DNA from: an uncultured archaeon
GTDB lineage: Archaea > Nanobdellota > Nanobdellia > Pacearchaeales > GW2011-AR1
Assembly: GCA_903831045.1 (NCBI GenBank)
Contig: CAIKWG010000038.1
Location: 1-42,006, forward strand
Direction: 5' to 3'
Length of the DNA: 42,006 nucleotides
Position numbers and translations under genes: made by a program. Below the pieces are notes generated by a model, which was given only the letters and a program-made list of their open reading frames with translations, was not told the origin of the DNA and ran no database searches. Of this stretch, positions 34,355 through 42,006 are shown in pieces. Numbering within the stretch: position 1 is the first letter of the stretch; each line of letters opens with the position of its first letter.

Positions 34355-34636
34355 ATGGAAGGATATTTATCAACAATTGCAACACAACTTGGAATGTCTG
34401 TTGGTTTACTCGCAATAGTAATTATCTGGACACTTGTCTGGAAATTAATTGCGTTATGGAAATCAGCTAGAAATAATCAACCTGTATGGTTTGTGATTCT
34501 AGGTATTGTGAATACAATGGGGATACTTGAAATCTTATACATCTTCGTATTCCATAAACTTGGAATTAAAGAAAAGTCAATAGAACAAGTAAAACCCAAA
34601 GCTGCTAAGAGAAAAGTTTCAAAGAAACGAAAATAA
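34355..34636 (+). CDS. Small membrane protein, DUF5652-like
   Basis: 93 residues (97 if the upstream in-frame ATG at 34343 is used). Two membrane helices, about SVGLLAIVIIWTLVWKLIALW and WFVILGIVNTMGILEILYIF, flank the motif KSARNNQPVWFV; this is the layout I associate with DUF5652. A very basic tail ends the protein. GGAGGTG (34345-34351) is a clear Shine-Dalgarno sequence for ATG 34355, one of only two in the window, and I choose that start. The TATA-like TTTAAAAATA (34316-34325) predicts transcription starting near 34343-34346. An oligo-T terminator follows. Confidence 0.8.
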   Translation: MEGYLSTIATQLGMSVGLLAIVIIWTLVWKLIALWKSARNNQPVWFVILGIVNTMGILEILYIFVFHKLGIKEKSIEQVKPKAAKRKVSKKRK

Positions 34637-34646
34637 GCGGCAACAA

Positions 34647-34670
34647 TTTTTATTTTTATTTTTATTTTTT
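34647..34670 (+). terminator. Oligo-T terminator of the DUF5652-like gene
   Basis: Four T tracts of four to six bases separated by single A residues begin 10 bases after the stop, a typical archaeal signal. Confidence 0.65.
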
Positions 34671-34701
34671 AATCTAGTTTCTGGATTACAATAGTCTTTA
34701 A

Positions 34702-34725
34702 ATAGAAGAAGAACAATTCTTCTAT
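34702..34725. promoter_or_regulatory. Perfect inverted repeat at the promoter of the gene at 34727
   Basis: ATAGAAGAA-GAACAA-TTCTTCTAT: 9-base arms around six bases. It overlaps the TATA-like CTTTAAATAG (34696-34705) and ends just before the ATG, where a repressor could block transcription initiation. Confidence 0.45.
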
Positions 34726-34726
34726 T

Positions 34727-34951
34727 ATGAAAGAATTAGACAAAGACTTTATCGATAATTTACAATTGAAAGCAGGAACTTGCTATGGTTGTCCAGCCTA
34801 TCCTGGAGGGGATTTCAAGTTATGTGACGAATTCCACAACATTAAAAAAATGCAAAAAATAAATTCTCCTTGCTATAATGAAAATGTTCATGTCATGAAT
34901 AATGTTGACGCTCACGATGAATATGGTAATATAACCAAGATATCTTTCTAA
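34727..34951 (+). CDS. Small Cys-containing protein of unknown function (74 aa)
   Basis: Unrecognised. CYGCPAYPGGDFKLC and a later C form a four-Cys set that may hold a metal. The rest is acidic with His near the end. The TATA-like element near 34700 is 27 bases before the ATG, with an operator-like inverted repeat between. Confidence 0.65.
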   Translation: MKELDKDFIDNLQLKAGTCYGCPAYPGGDFKLCDEFHNIKKMQKINSPCYNENVHVMNNVDAHDEYGNITKISF

Positions 34952-34996
34952 TTTTCTAATAGTTAACTTTTTATTCTAATTTCTTCTTGATATTTC

Positions 34997-36187
34997 ATGA
35001 AAAAACGCTATGAATTATTGGCCCCAGCAGGAGATTTTCCAATGTTAAGTGCAGCTGTAAAAGCAGGAGCAGATGCAGTTTATTTTGGATTGAAAGAATT
35101 TTCTATGCGTCAAGCTGCAAAAAACTTTTCAATTAAAGATCTAGATAAAATAAATAAGATTTGTGGCAAGAATGTAAAGAAATATCTTACAGTGAATGTA
35201 ATAGTTTATGATAATGAATTAAAAAAACTTGAAGAAACAATAAAAAAAGTAAGAGGCAAAGTTGATGCAATAATTTGCTGGGATTTATCGGTAATAGAAT
35301 TATGTAGAAAATACAAAATTCCTTTTCACATCTCAACTCAAGCTTCAGTTTCAAATGCAAAAGCTGCCAAATTTTACAAATCTCTTGGAGCAGAAAGAAT
35401 TGTTCTCGCAAGAGAACTAAATTTAAAGCAGATAAAGGAAATATCAAAAATAATTCCAATTGAAACTTTTATTCATGGAGCAATGTGCGTATCTGTTTCA
35501 GGAAGATGTTTTACTTCTCAATTTTTGTTCAACTGCTCTGCAAACAGAGGAGTTTGTCTTCAGCCCTGTAGAAGATCTTACACCATTAAGGATGAAGATG
35601 GAAATGAATTGAAGCTAGAGAACAATAGAGTAATGTCCGCAAAAGACCTCTGCACACTTCCATTTATTGAAAAATTAAAAAATGCAGGAATAACCTGTTT
35701 TAAAATTGAAGGAAGAAATAGAGACCCTCGTTATGTGGACACAGTTGTAAAAGTCTATAGAAAAGCGTTAGATAAAAAATTAACTTCAAAAGAAATTCAA
35801 GAATCTCTTGAAGAACTTGAAAAAGTTTACAATAGAAAGTTTTCTTCTGGATTTTATATCAAAATGCCAACCTCGGACGATTTCACAAACATTGAACACA
35901 GTGCTTCAACAGAACAAAAAAAGTTTGTTGGTAAAATTTTAAAATATTATACTAAACCTGAAGTTGGAACAATTCAAATTCAAGCAGGAGAATTAAAGGT
36001 TGGAGATGAAATTAATGTTATTGGTAACACAACCGGAATAGAAAAAATAAAAATATCTTCCATGGAAATAAAGAACCAGTCGGTTCAAAAAGCAATAAAA
36101 GGTCAAGAAGTTGGAATTAAACTTCCAAGAGTTAGAACCAATGACGAAGTATACCTAATTAAGAAGCGAGTTGCGGGAATTAGATAA
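34997..36187 (+). CDS. U32 family protein (peptidase-like or tRNA-modification type)
   Basis: 396 residues. N-terminal LLAPAGDFPMLSAAVKAGADAVYFG is the TIM-barrel start typical of U32. The signature region reads ETFIHGAMCVSVSGRCFTS, followed by four conserved cysteines (NCSANRGVCLQPCRRSY) that in relatives bind an iron-sulfur cluster. A small C-terminal beta domain ends at residue 396. U32 members include collagenase-like peptidases and proteins needed for tRNA or rRNA hydroxylation (TrhP, RlhA); the conserved Cys set favours the RNA-modification type. Own promoter near 34970. Confidence 0.85.
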   Translation: MKKRYELLAPAGDFPMLSAAVKAGADAVYFGLKEFSMRQAAKNFSIKDLDKINKICGKNVKKYLTVNVIVYDNELKKLEETIKKVRGKVDAIICWDLSVIELCRKYKIPFHISTQASVSNAKAAKFYKSLGAERIVLARELNLKQIKEISKIIPIETFIHGAMCVSVSGRCFTSQFLFNCSANRGVCLQPCRRSYTIKDEDGNELKLENNRVMSAKDLCTLPFIEKLKNAGITCFKIEGRNRDPRYVDTVVKVYRKALDKKLTSKEIQESLEELEKVYNRKFSSGFYIKMPTSDDFTNIEHSASTEQKKFVGKILKYYTKPEVGTIQIQAGELKVGDEINVIGNTTGIEKIKISSMEIKNQSVQKAIKGQEVGIKLPRVRTNDEVYLIKKRVAGIR

Positions 36188-36210
36188 TTCTTCAGTATTC
36201 ACTAATATCC

Positions 36211-36250
36211 AAAAAAATAAGAAATAGAAAAATAAAAAAAAATAAAATAA
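36211..36250 (-). terminator. Oligo-T terminator of the pilin-like gene
   Basis: On the minus strand, long T tracts broken by A follow the stop at 36253. The convergent U32 gene ends at 36187, so the stretch may serve both. Confidence 0.55.
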
Positions 36251-36252
36251 AT

Positions 36253-36711
36253 TTAGTTACCTATTGCCTTGAAGTTATAAACTGTTTCAGGACATCTTTG
36301 CTTTTCACCCTTAGTATCTGTGAAATAAGCTGAAACTATTGCTCTACTAACATTCGCTAATCCTAGTTTATATATTGAAAAAGTCTTAACCTTCATTGGT
36401 CCGAAAGCTTCTTCAAAAGTAGTCACATCACTAGCATCGGTATCACTTTGAAGTACAATTTCAACACCCTCAATTATATCTTCTCCACCTGAAGTTCTAG
36501 CCACAGTAACACTGTAGTTTCCAGCTGAATTATTTATAACCTTTGTAGCTTGAATATCAATTTCTAAGCACCTTGTACTTTTATCAATTGTAGAACTACT
36601 ACTATCAAGAAGGCCCTTAACAACTCCCCAGATAATCATAATAGCAACAATTGTTAATAGGATTATAATCAATGTTGTCACAACAGCAGATAAACCTTTG
36701 TTGTTTTTCAT
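36253..36711 (-). CDS. Type IV pilin-like secreted protein
   Basis: 152 residues. The N-terminus MKNNKG|LSAVVTTLIII is an archaeal class III signal: a short basic head, cleavage expected after Gly6 by a PibD-type prepilin peptidase, then a hydrophobic helix. The rest is a beta-rich domain with a few Cys. Such proteins form surface filaments or adhesins; the assembly ATPase and platform are not in this window. It has a strong Shine-Dalgarno sequence (36721-36728) nine bases from the ATG and a leader, unlike most genes here. A perfect palindrome sits at the core promoter. Confidence 0.85.
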   Translation of the reverse strand: MKNNKGLSAVVTTLIIILLTIVAIMIIWGVVKGLLDSSSSTIDKSTRCLEIDIQATKVINNSAGNYSVTVARTSGGEDIIEGVEIVLQSDTDASDVTTFEEAFGPMKVKTFSIYKLGLANVSRAIVSAYFTDTKGEKQRCPETVYNFKAIGN

Positions 36712-36720
36712 ATCTTTTTA

Positions 36721-36728
36721 ACCTCCTT
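36721..36728 (-). promoter_or_regulatory. Shine-Dalgarno sequence of the pilin-like gene
   Basis: AAGGAGGT on the minus strand, nine bases before the ATG at 36711; the best ribosome binding site in the window. Confidence 0.8.
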
Positions 36729-36742
36729 TCAATAATTGGAAC

Positions 36743-36759
36743 GAATTAAACTTTAATTC
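36743..36759. promoter_or_regulatory. Perfect palindrome at the pilin promoter
   Basis: GAATTAAA-C-TTTAATTC, 8-base arms, lies between the TATA-like ATATTATT (about 36760-36770) and the predicted transcription start (near 36738). The position fits a repressor site. Confidence 0.45.
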
Positions 36760-36793
36760 AAAATAATATAGTTAAACCCCTATAAAAAGCTTA

Positions 36794-38020
36794 TTATTCT
36801 CTAGGCTTAGTTAGCTCTTTAGTGAAATTTTCAATTATTTGAAAAAAATCCTTAGAAGACATTACTTTATCCACATCTGTCAATCCTCTTTGCTCTGAAA
36901 ACTTTGCAAATGCTTTTGGACTGAAATTTCTCTTCCTCAAAGAAGCAATTGTTGGAAGTTTTTCATCTTCAAAGCCGGTGTATTCCCCTTCCTCAATTTT
37001 CTTCATGATATTTCTTTTAGATAATACCAAATCATTAAACTTGATCCTTCCCATAAAAAATGCCCATGGATATTTCTTATCAAATACTTCAAAAATCATT
37101 TCTTGCCTCTTGGCATTATCCATATGGTCCTTTCCTCTAATAATATGAGTCATTCCCAGTTCAATATCATCCACTGGAACAGCTAAATTCATCAGAGGCC
37201 AAACTCTGTACTTTTTTCCCTGTCTTGGGTGTTCAGTTAGATTAATTCTAGCAAGAGGGAAATCTCTCATTGCAGGATTTGGATGTTTCATGTCTGATTT
37301 AAATCTCAGAACAGCTTCTCCTTCCTTGAAACCTTTTTTATCAAGCATTTTTTCCCAATCTTTAATATTTGCTTTCACCGTTTTTTTTCTACAAGGGCAA
37401 TCTTTTTTGCTTTCGGATATTTTTTTAAAATCTTCCTGAGAACAAGTACAGATGTACCCTTTAGACTTTTCAATTAAACTTACTGCATATCCATAGTATA
37501 AATCCATTCTATCTGAAGAAGCCAAATATTCTGTAACATTTCCAAAAATCCAATCAAAATCTTTTTTTACATTTTCATAGGATTCAGGTCTGGCGGTCGT
37601 AGGATCAGTGTCATCCATAATTGAGTAAAATTTTCCTCCATATTTTTTTACATAAAGTGAAGTTGGCATTGCAGAAATAATATGCCCAACATGTAAAGGT
37701 CCAGAAGGTGCAGGTCTGAATCTCATAATAACTCCAGACTTAGGAACATCTGGTAATTCAGGTAAGCCCTCACGATGCTCACGTTCAGAAACAGCATCTT
37801 TCAATTTTTCAAATTCTTTTTCTTGCTTATCCAAACTTAATTTTGAAATTTCTTTTATAATCTCATTAATTTTTGGCATAATTTCTTTAACTTCTGATTT
37901 CTCAAGTCCTTCATTAAATAATGCAGAAAGCACAGCTCCAGGATTAGCTTTTCCTTCATAGTGAATTGCATTCTTCAAGGCATAGGCTTTAATTTTTTTA
38001 TCTAAATTTTTTATTACCAT
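36794..38020 (-). CDS. gltX: Glutamyl-tRNA synthetase, archaeal type, lacking the C-terminal barrel
   Basis: 408 residues; archaeal GluRS is usually about 550-570. N-terminal helical part, then the catalytic domain with HVGH (110-113, HIGH motif) in RPAPSGPLHVGH, a CxC...CxC zinc site (C191, C193, C208, C210) and LVLSKRN (331-337, KMSKS motif). After that come only about 70 residues, ending (FTKELTKPRE) where the anticodon-binding beta-barrel would begin. The stop is genuine; there is no room for the domain before the pilin gene. It would charge tRNA-Glu without reading the anticodon, or be a tRNA-modifying relative. TATA-like element near 38046. Confidence 0.92.
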   Translation of the reverse strand: MVIKNLDKKIKAYALKNAIHYEGKANPGAVLSALFNEGLEKSEVKEIMPKINEIIKEISKLSLDKQEKEFEKLKDAVSEREHREGLPELPDVPKSGVIMRFRPAPSGPLHVGHIISAMPTSLYVKKYGGKFYSIMDDTDPTTARPESYENVKKDFDWIFGNVTEYLASSDRMDLYYGYAVSLIEKSKGYICTCSQEDFKKISESKKDCPCRKKTVKANIKDWEKMLDKKGFKEGEAVLRFKSDMKHPNPAMRDFPLARINLTEHPRQGKKYRVWPLMNLAVPVDDIELGMTHIIRGKDHMDNAKRQEMIFEVFDKKYPWAFFMGRIKFNDLVLSKRNIMKKIEEGEYTGFEDEKLPTIASLRKRNFSPKAFAKFSEQRGLTDVDKVMSSKDFFQIIENFTKELTKPRE

Positions 38021-38050
38021 AGTTTTCTATAGAAAAAATAGTTTATTAAT

Positions 38051-38413
38051 TTAATCATAACTTCCAGAATTCTTTTTTTCAAGAACTTCTATTCTTTGTT
38101 GTAAATGATAAATCTGATTTGATAAATCTTCAATTTTGTTTGTCATGTCCAGTAATCTTCTACCAAGTCTTTGTCTTTTTTCTTCGGGGGTTAGAGTGCT
38201 TGCTCCTTCAGAACTATCACTTGTGTAACCAGAAGAACTTGCTGAACTTGGCATAGCTCCTCCAAATATACTAAATTGAGAAGAATCACTAGAACTTGTA
38301 GAATTAGAAGTAGCTACAGGGGCTTCTTCGTAAACCTTACGTCTTGGGGTACCAAGATTTCCCTCTGCTTTTCCAGTCCAATCAACAACTTTCTTTTTTC
38401 CGAAAATAGCCAT
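38051..38413 (-). CDS. Small Ser-rich, coiled-coil protein of unknown function (120 aa)
   Basis: A basic start (MAIFGKKKVVDW), a long Ser/Thr/Gly-rich low-complexity linker (about 33-72) and a C-terminal coiled coil (LLDMTNKIEDLSNQIYHLQ...EVLEKK). No signal or membrane helix. The ATG at 38413 has a TATA-like element about 25 bases upstream. Divergent from the gene at 38488, sharing a 74-base promoter region. Confidence 0.7.
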   Translation of the reverse strand: MAIFGKKKVVDWTGKAEGNLGTPRRKVYEEAPVATSNSTSSSDSSQFSIFGGAMPSSASSSGYTSDSSEGASTLTPEEKRQRLGRRLLDMTNKIEDLSNQIYHLQQRIEVLEKKNSGSYD

Positions 38414-38487
38414 GGTTTATCTAGGAGAAGGATATTTTTAAGGATATTGGTAGAACAATTTTTAAATAGAATTTCCTTTAATTTATC

Positions 38488-40056
38488 ATGGCTACAGTGC
38501 AACAAATCATAGCCGCAATCAATCCAGATTTGTACTATGATTCAAAGGGTGATAAAAAAAATTTAAATGACTTCAAGGAATTAATAAAAAAAGAGGGAGT
38601 TATTACTGCTGCTGAAAAAGCAAAACCCAAACCAATTAGTTTTAGAAAAATTGATCCAACCTTTAGAGATACAAGTGCAGGAGATATGCTCAAAGGAGAT
38701 TTGAAAGCAACTCATAATCTAGTCTATGACTCTTCATCAGAAGCACTTGAGCCAGTTTATTTTTTCTTACTTGACCTAATGAATGATTTTGGGCTTGCAC
38801 CAGAAAAACTTTATGATAACTTTTCTTCTTCAGAAGGTTCGGGGCACTTTGGAGATATGGGTCAAAGAAAAACTATGATGCAAAAAACAGCATCAGAATA
38901 TCTTGCAAATATTAACACAGTATTAAGAAGCATTCTTAATCTATTATATGACCTTCGTGATTTTGAGATAAGACTTCAAGCTTACAAGGAGTTACATAGT
39001 GATAAAAAAGATATTCGTGATGGAGCATTGTTAGCATTAAAACAAGTTTGGATGGATAAGGTAGATGCAGTTCAAAAAGGAAATTCTAGTATAAAGGCAA
39101 TGGCTCTTGGTCAAGGGGGATATTTTTCAACACTTATTGATGCTTTTCTTGCCGCAGAAGATGCTTCAAAGGTAGAAAGTTTAGATTTGAATCAAATTGT
39201 AAAAAGAATCATCAAACAACGTCTAGTTGAATTTGATGGATGGATAAAACTTTCTGAAAAAGAATTGGATAAAAGATACAAATTAGAAAGAAGTTATCTA
39301 AAAAGTCAAGTGAACAGTTTGAAGCTCTATGCAAACTGGGCAAAACCTTATCTTAAAGCAGCAAAGACTTTAGAAATGAAAGATGCAGGAAGAAATCCTG
39401 CTTTGGTAAAATCTTTTGATACGATGATTTTAGAACTTACTCTTTTCGGAAAGAATAGAATTGATCCAGTTTCTCTTGCTAAAGAAGGAAAGCTTCCAAA
39501 GAATTTTGTCAAAATGAAATTGAAAAGGGATTATTATGCATGTATTCTTGTTGATTTAAATTTTAGAAGTATCCCTCAGAGAGTGCAAGGACAATCTCAC
39601 TATGCTTTTGGAGGAAGAACGGAATTTTCTGTTTGGGCCTATGCTCTAAGTGGAGATGAACTAAAGCAATTGGACGAAATTCTTAAGAAAACAGAACTGG
39701 ACGATGTTTTGGGTCTAATTGAGGGTGCCACAACAGACAGTTTAGATTTTATGAAAGAAGAACTGGATAAATATCTTAATGATGAAGACTCTGAAGAATC
39801 AAAAGCAGCAAAAAAAACAAAGGACCAATCAAATCCTTTCCTTGCTTTGTTTGGAAAATATGATTCCTCTGGAGAAAAAAAGAAGGATGTAAAAAAAGAT
39901 GCAAAACCTAAAGATTTTACAAAAGCTCCAGTTGAGAAAGATAACTGGTATGAAAAAGAGTATATAAGAAAAATGGCTGCCGCAGCTGCAATTGATAGCG
40001 CATTTAGTATTTTTGATATCTACAAAAAGGCACATCAAATGCCAAGTTATACCTAA
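38488..40056 (+). CDS. Large protein of unknown function (522 aa)
   Basis: Unrecognised. Nearly all helical, lysine- and aspartate-rich, with no signal peptide or membrane segment. Middle part (about 140-350) looks like a helical bundle; residues about 340-390 appear more beta-like (SIPQRVQGQSHYAFGGRTEF). A charged low-complexity region (about 430-490) precedes a helical C-terminus with AAAAAIDSAFSIFDIY. It seems to be a structural or scaffolding protein. ATG 38488 has a TATA-like TTTTTAAATAG (38458-38468) 25 bases upstream. The divergent Ser-rich coiled-coil gene could be functionally linked. Confidence 0.75.
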   Translation: MATVQQIIAAINPDLYYDSKGDKKNLNDFKELIKKEGVITAAEKAKPKPISFRKIDPTFRDTSAGDMLKGDLKATHNLVYDSSSEALEPVYFFLLDLMNDFGLAPEKLYDNFSSSEGSGHFGDMGQRKTMMQKTASEYLANINTVLRSILNLLYDLRDFEIRLQAYKELHSDKKDIRDGALLALKQVWMDKVDAVQKGNSSIKAMALGQGGYFSTLIDAFLAAEDASKVESLDLNQIVKRIIKQRLVEFDGWIKLSEKELDKRYKLERSYLKSQVNSLKLYANWAKPYLKAAKTLEMKDAGRNPALVKSFDTMILELTLFGKNRIDPVSLAKEGKLPKNFVKMKLKRDYYACILVDLNFRSIPQRVQGQSHYAFGGRTEFSVWAYALSGDELKQLDEILKKTELDDVLGLIEGATTDSLDFMKEELDKYLNDEDSEESKAAKKTKDQSNPFLALFGKYDSSGEKKKDVKKDAKPKDFTKAPVEKDNWYEKEYIRKMAAAAAIDSAFSIFDIYKKAHQMPSYT

Positions 40057-40123
40057 TTTCTCTCAAATTTTGGCCAATTTTACCCCTCCGTAGCTTTTTA
40101 AACGCAATTTTCTTCGATATTGG

Positions 40124-41902
40124 ATGGCAAAGGAAAAAAACCCCATATTTAAACTATTTTCTGAAGAATGGAAGAATCTTGGAACAAAAAAGCGAAAAAG
40201 GCTCTTTGTTGGCTATATGTTTCTGTTTTTAATAGCCGGAGCCATAAATCTTCTTCAACCTCTTTTAATTGGGTTAATTTTTAATTCTATTCAGCAAAAT
40301 ATTACTTCTCACGCAGACTTTACAAGATTGATTTTTCTAATTTCCAGTTTACTTCTAGTAACAATAGGTTTTTGGATGTTTCATGGAGTTGGAAGAGTTT
40401 TAGAAGAACTTACGGGATTTCAAGTTAATAGGAATTATATTAATAATAAAATAAAAAAAGTTTTGGAACTTCCAATAAAATGGCATAAGGACAATCATTC
40501 TGGGGATACAATAGATAAAATAAATAAAGGAAGTGACGCTCTTGCAAATTTTGCAAATGCCACAACCTATGATATAGTCTATGCAATTACAAATCTTTTT
40601 GGTTCAATAATTGTCTTGTTTTTCCTAGATTGGAAAATTGCGATTTTCACACTTGGATTTTCAATAGTATGCCTGACTGCAATAGTTTTGATTGATAGAA
40701 GATTGATTAGATATTACAAAGAACTGAACACCTATGGAAATAAAGTTTCTTCTACAATATTTGATTATATTAGCAATATAATTACTGTGGTTACGCTAAG
40801 ATTAAAGAAAGTAGTATCACGAGATGTTGATAAAAAACTTTCAGATAGCTATGATCTTAATAAAAAAACGGTAATCCTAAATGAAATTAAGTGGGGGGCA
40901 GTAAGTATTGCAATTTCCCTTATGATTGTTCTAGCTTTAATATTCAGAGCAACAACGGATTACAATACAACTGGAATAATCCTAATTGGAACACTCTACA
41001 TGCTCTACGGATATCTAAGTAATGTGGGACAAACATTTTATGGATTTGCTTATCTTTATGGAAGATTAGTAAAATATAGTTCAAGAATTTCAAATGCAGA
41101 ATCAATAGAAAAAGCCTATGATGAAATTCCTTCTGAATCTGGAGGAAAGCTTCCAGAAAATTGGAGAGAAATAAAACTAAAAGACGTTTCTTTTGCCTAT
41201 GATGTTAATGGAAAAAGACAACACATAGATGGAATTAATCTAAAGTTTAGAAAAGGTCAAAAGATTGCACTTGTGGGAGAAAGTGGTTCAGGAAAGAGTA
41301 CTGTACTTTCACTTTTAAGAGGATTGTATACTCCAAGCAGAGGAGAAATCAAATGCGACGGAGAAAAATTAGAAGGTGGACTTTCTAAATTAAAGTCCCA
41401 TGTAACTTTAATTCCTCAGGATCCAGAATTATTCAACAATACAATAAGATATAACATTACCTTAGATCAATCTGTGAAAAAAGATGAACTTAACAAAATA
41501 ATTTCAATGGCTCAGTTTAGTCAGATTGCTCAAAGATTGGAAAATGGATTAGATACAAATGTTCTAGAAAAGGGAGTTTCTCTAAGTGGCGGAGAAAAAC
41601 AAAGATTAGCACTAGCGAGGGGATTGCTAGCTGCACGAGATAGCGATATTGTTCTTCTAGATGAACCAACAAGTAGTGTTGATAGTATGAATGAATTGAA
41701 GATACATGAAAATGTTTTCAAAGAATTCAAAAAGAAAACTATTATCTCTTCAATCCATAGATTACATCTGCTTGAAAAATTTGATTATATCTATTTCTTT
41801 GAAAAAGGAAAAATAATTGCAGAAGGAAGTCTAAATCAAATGAAAAAGAATGCAAAATTCAAGGTTCTCTGGGATAAATATTCTACAACAAAACAAAAAT
41901 AA
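40124..41902 (+). CDS. ABC exporter, membrane and ATPase domains fused
   Basis: 592 residues. A basic N-terminus is followed by about five to six membrane helices (25-320), then the ATPase domain: Walker A GESGSGKST (about 385-393), signature LSGGEKQ (about 486), Walker B VLLDEPTSS (about 511) and H-loop SSIHRLH. This is a half-transporter that would work as a dimer to export lipid, peptide or drug-like substrates. Its substrate is unknown. Own TATA-like element GCTTTTTAAACGC (near 40099). It is not next to the C39-like peptidase of this window, so a link is only possible. Confidence 0.93.
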   Translation: MAKEKNPIFKLFSEEWKNLGTKKRKRLFVGYMFLFLIAGAINLLQPLLIGLIFNSIQQNITSHADFTRLIFLISSLLLVTIGFWMFHGVGRVLEELTGFQVNRNYINNKIKKVLELPIKWHKDNHSGDTIDKINKGSDALANFANATTYDIVYAITNLFGSIIVLFFLDWKIAIFTLGFSIVCLTAIVLIDRRLIRYYKELNTYGNKVSSTIFDYISNIITVVTLRLKKVVSRDVDKKLSDSYDLNKKTVILNEIKWGAVSIAISLMIVLALIFRATTDYNTTGIILIGTLYMLYGYLSNVGQTFYGFAYLYGRLVKYSSRISNAESIEKAYDEIPSESGGKLPENWREIKLKDVSFAYDVNGKRQHIDGINLKFRKGQKIALVGESGSGKSTVLSLLRGLYTPSRGEIKCDGEKLEGGLSKLKSHVTLIPQDPELFNNTIRYNITLDQSVKKDELNKIISMAQFSQIAQRLENGLDTNVLEKGVSLSGGEKQRLALARGLLAARDSDIVLLDEPTSSVDSMNELKIHENVFKEFKKKTIISSIHRLHLLEKFDYIYFFEKGKIIAEGSLNQMKKNAKFKVLWDKYSTTKQK

Positions 41903-41943
41903 GAAATACCAAGCCTTAAATATTTCTAAAACCTAAGTTTAAT

Positions 41944-42006
41944 ATGATAAAAACTAAAAAAGAAAAGGAAGAAACAATTGAAGAAATAGAAGAAGAACTT
42001 GATGAA
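41944..42006 (+). CDS. Start of a further gene, truncated by the window end
   Basis: 21 codons from ATG 41944 are visible (MIKTKKEKEETIEE...), highly charged and helical. A TATA-like CCTTAAATATTT (near 41918) is 26 bases upstream. Too short to identify. Confidence 0.6.
   Translation, partial: MIKTKKEKEETIEEIEEELDE

Noticed and set aside
1-42006. CRISPR arrays, insertion sequences, prophage genes or attachment sites
   Set aside because: I saw no spaced direct repeats, transposase or integrase motifs and no terminal repeats; all recognisable genes are chromosomal housekeeping or small unknown genes.

Overview
The window is a contiguous, AT-rich archaeal chromosome segment. The archaeal signs are a DnaG-type primase, EF-1A and EF-2, RNA polymerase subunits H, B and A, NusA with two KH domains, uS12 and uS7, a class III (pilin-type) signal peptide, and TATA boxes at a fixed distance from start codons. 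Many genes encode very small lineage-restricted proteins, genes are tightly packed, and several core proteins are reduced or rearranged. This suggests a DPANN archaeon, perhaps Woesearchaeota- or Pacearchaeota-like; the lineage call is inference. I see no insertion sequence, prophage or CRISPR array, and no gene-free stretch longer than 300 bases.

Layout. 1-3144: the C-terminal part of an SMC-type ATPase carrying a Rad50-like zinc hook, then three small unknown genes. 3258-4472: a secreted, membrane-anchored surface protein. 4607-8588: endonuclease IV, small unknowns and dnaG. 8671-10630: a dCMP-deaminase-like enzyme, a helical-repeat protein and two small genes. 10685-17164: EF-1A and EF-2 separated by a PAP2 phosphatase, a C39-like cysteine peptidase and unknowns. 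17240-26711: the RNA polymerase and ribosomal protein block (rpoH, rpoB, one-piece rpoA, nusA, rps12, rps7) with extra small unknown genes and no L30e. 26882-28402: an unknown gene, tRNA-Lys(UUU), another unknown and thioredoxin. 28520-34198: a deoxynucleotide block (thyA, a dTMP-kinase-like protein, dut, a Cys-rich protein, class II ribonucleotide reductase, nrdR). 34355-42006: a DUF5652-like membrane protein, a small Cys protein, a U32 protein, a pilin-like protein, a short glutamyl-tRNA synthetase, a divergent pair of unknown genes, an ABC exporter and the start of another gene.

Functional picture. Transcription and translation genes dominate the middle. Five junctions in that block carry the same stop-start sequence TAAAATG, suggesting translational coupling. 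The nucleotide block would convert ribonucleotides to deoxynucleotides (NrdJ), make dUMP (dCMP deaminase, dUTPase) and methylate it to dTMP (ThyA), with NrdR as the likely regulator. Most other genes appear to have their own promoter and to be transcribed without a leader: the TATA box centre sits about 23-30 bases before the ATG. The exceptions (rpoH, dnaG, the surface protein, the pilin) have leaders, and several of these contain perfect inverted repeats.
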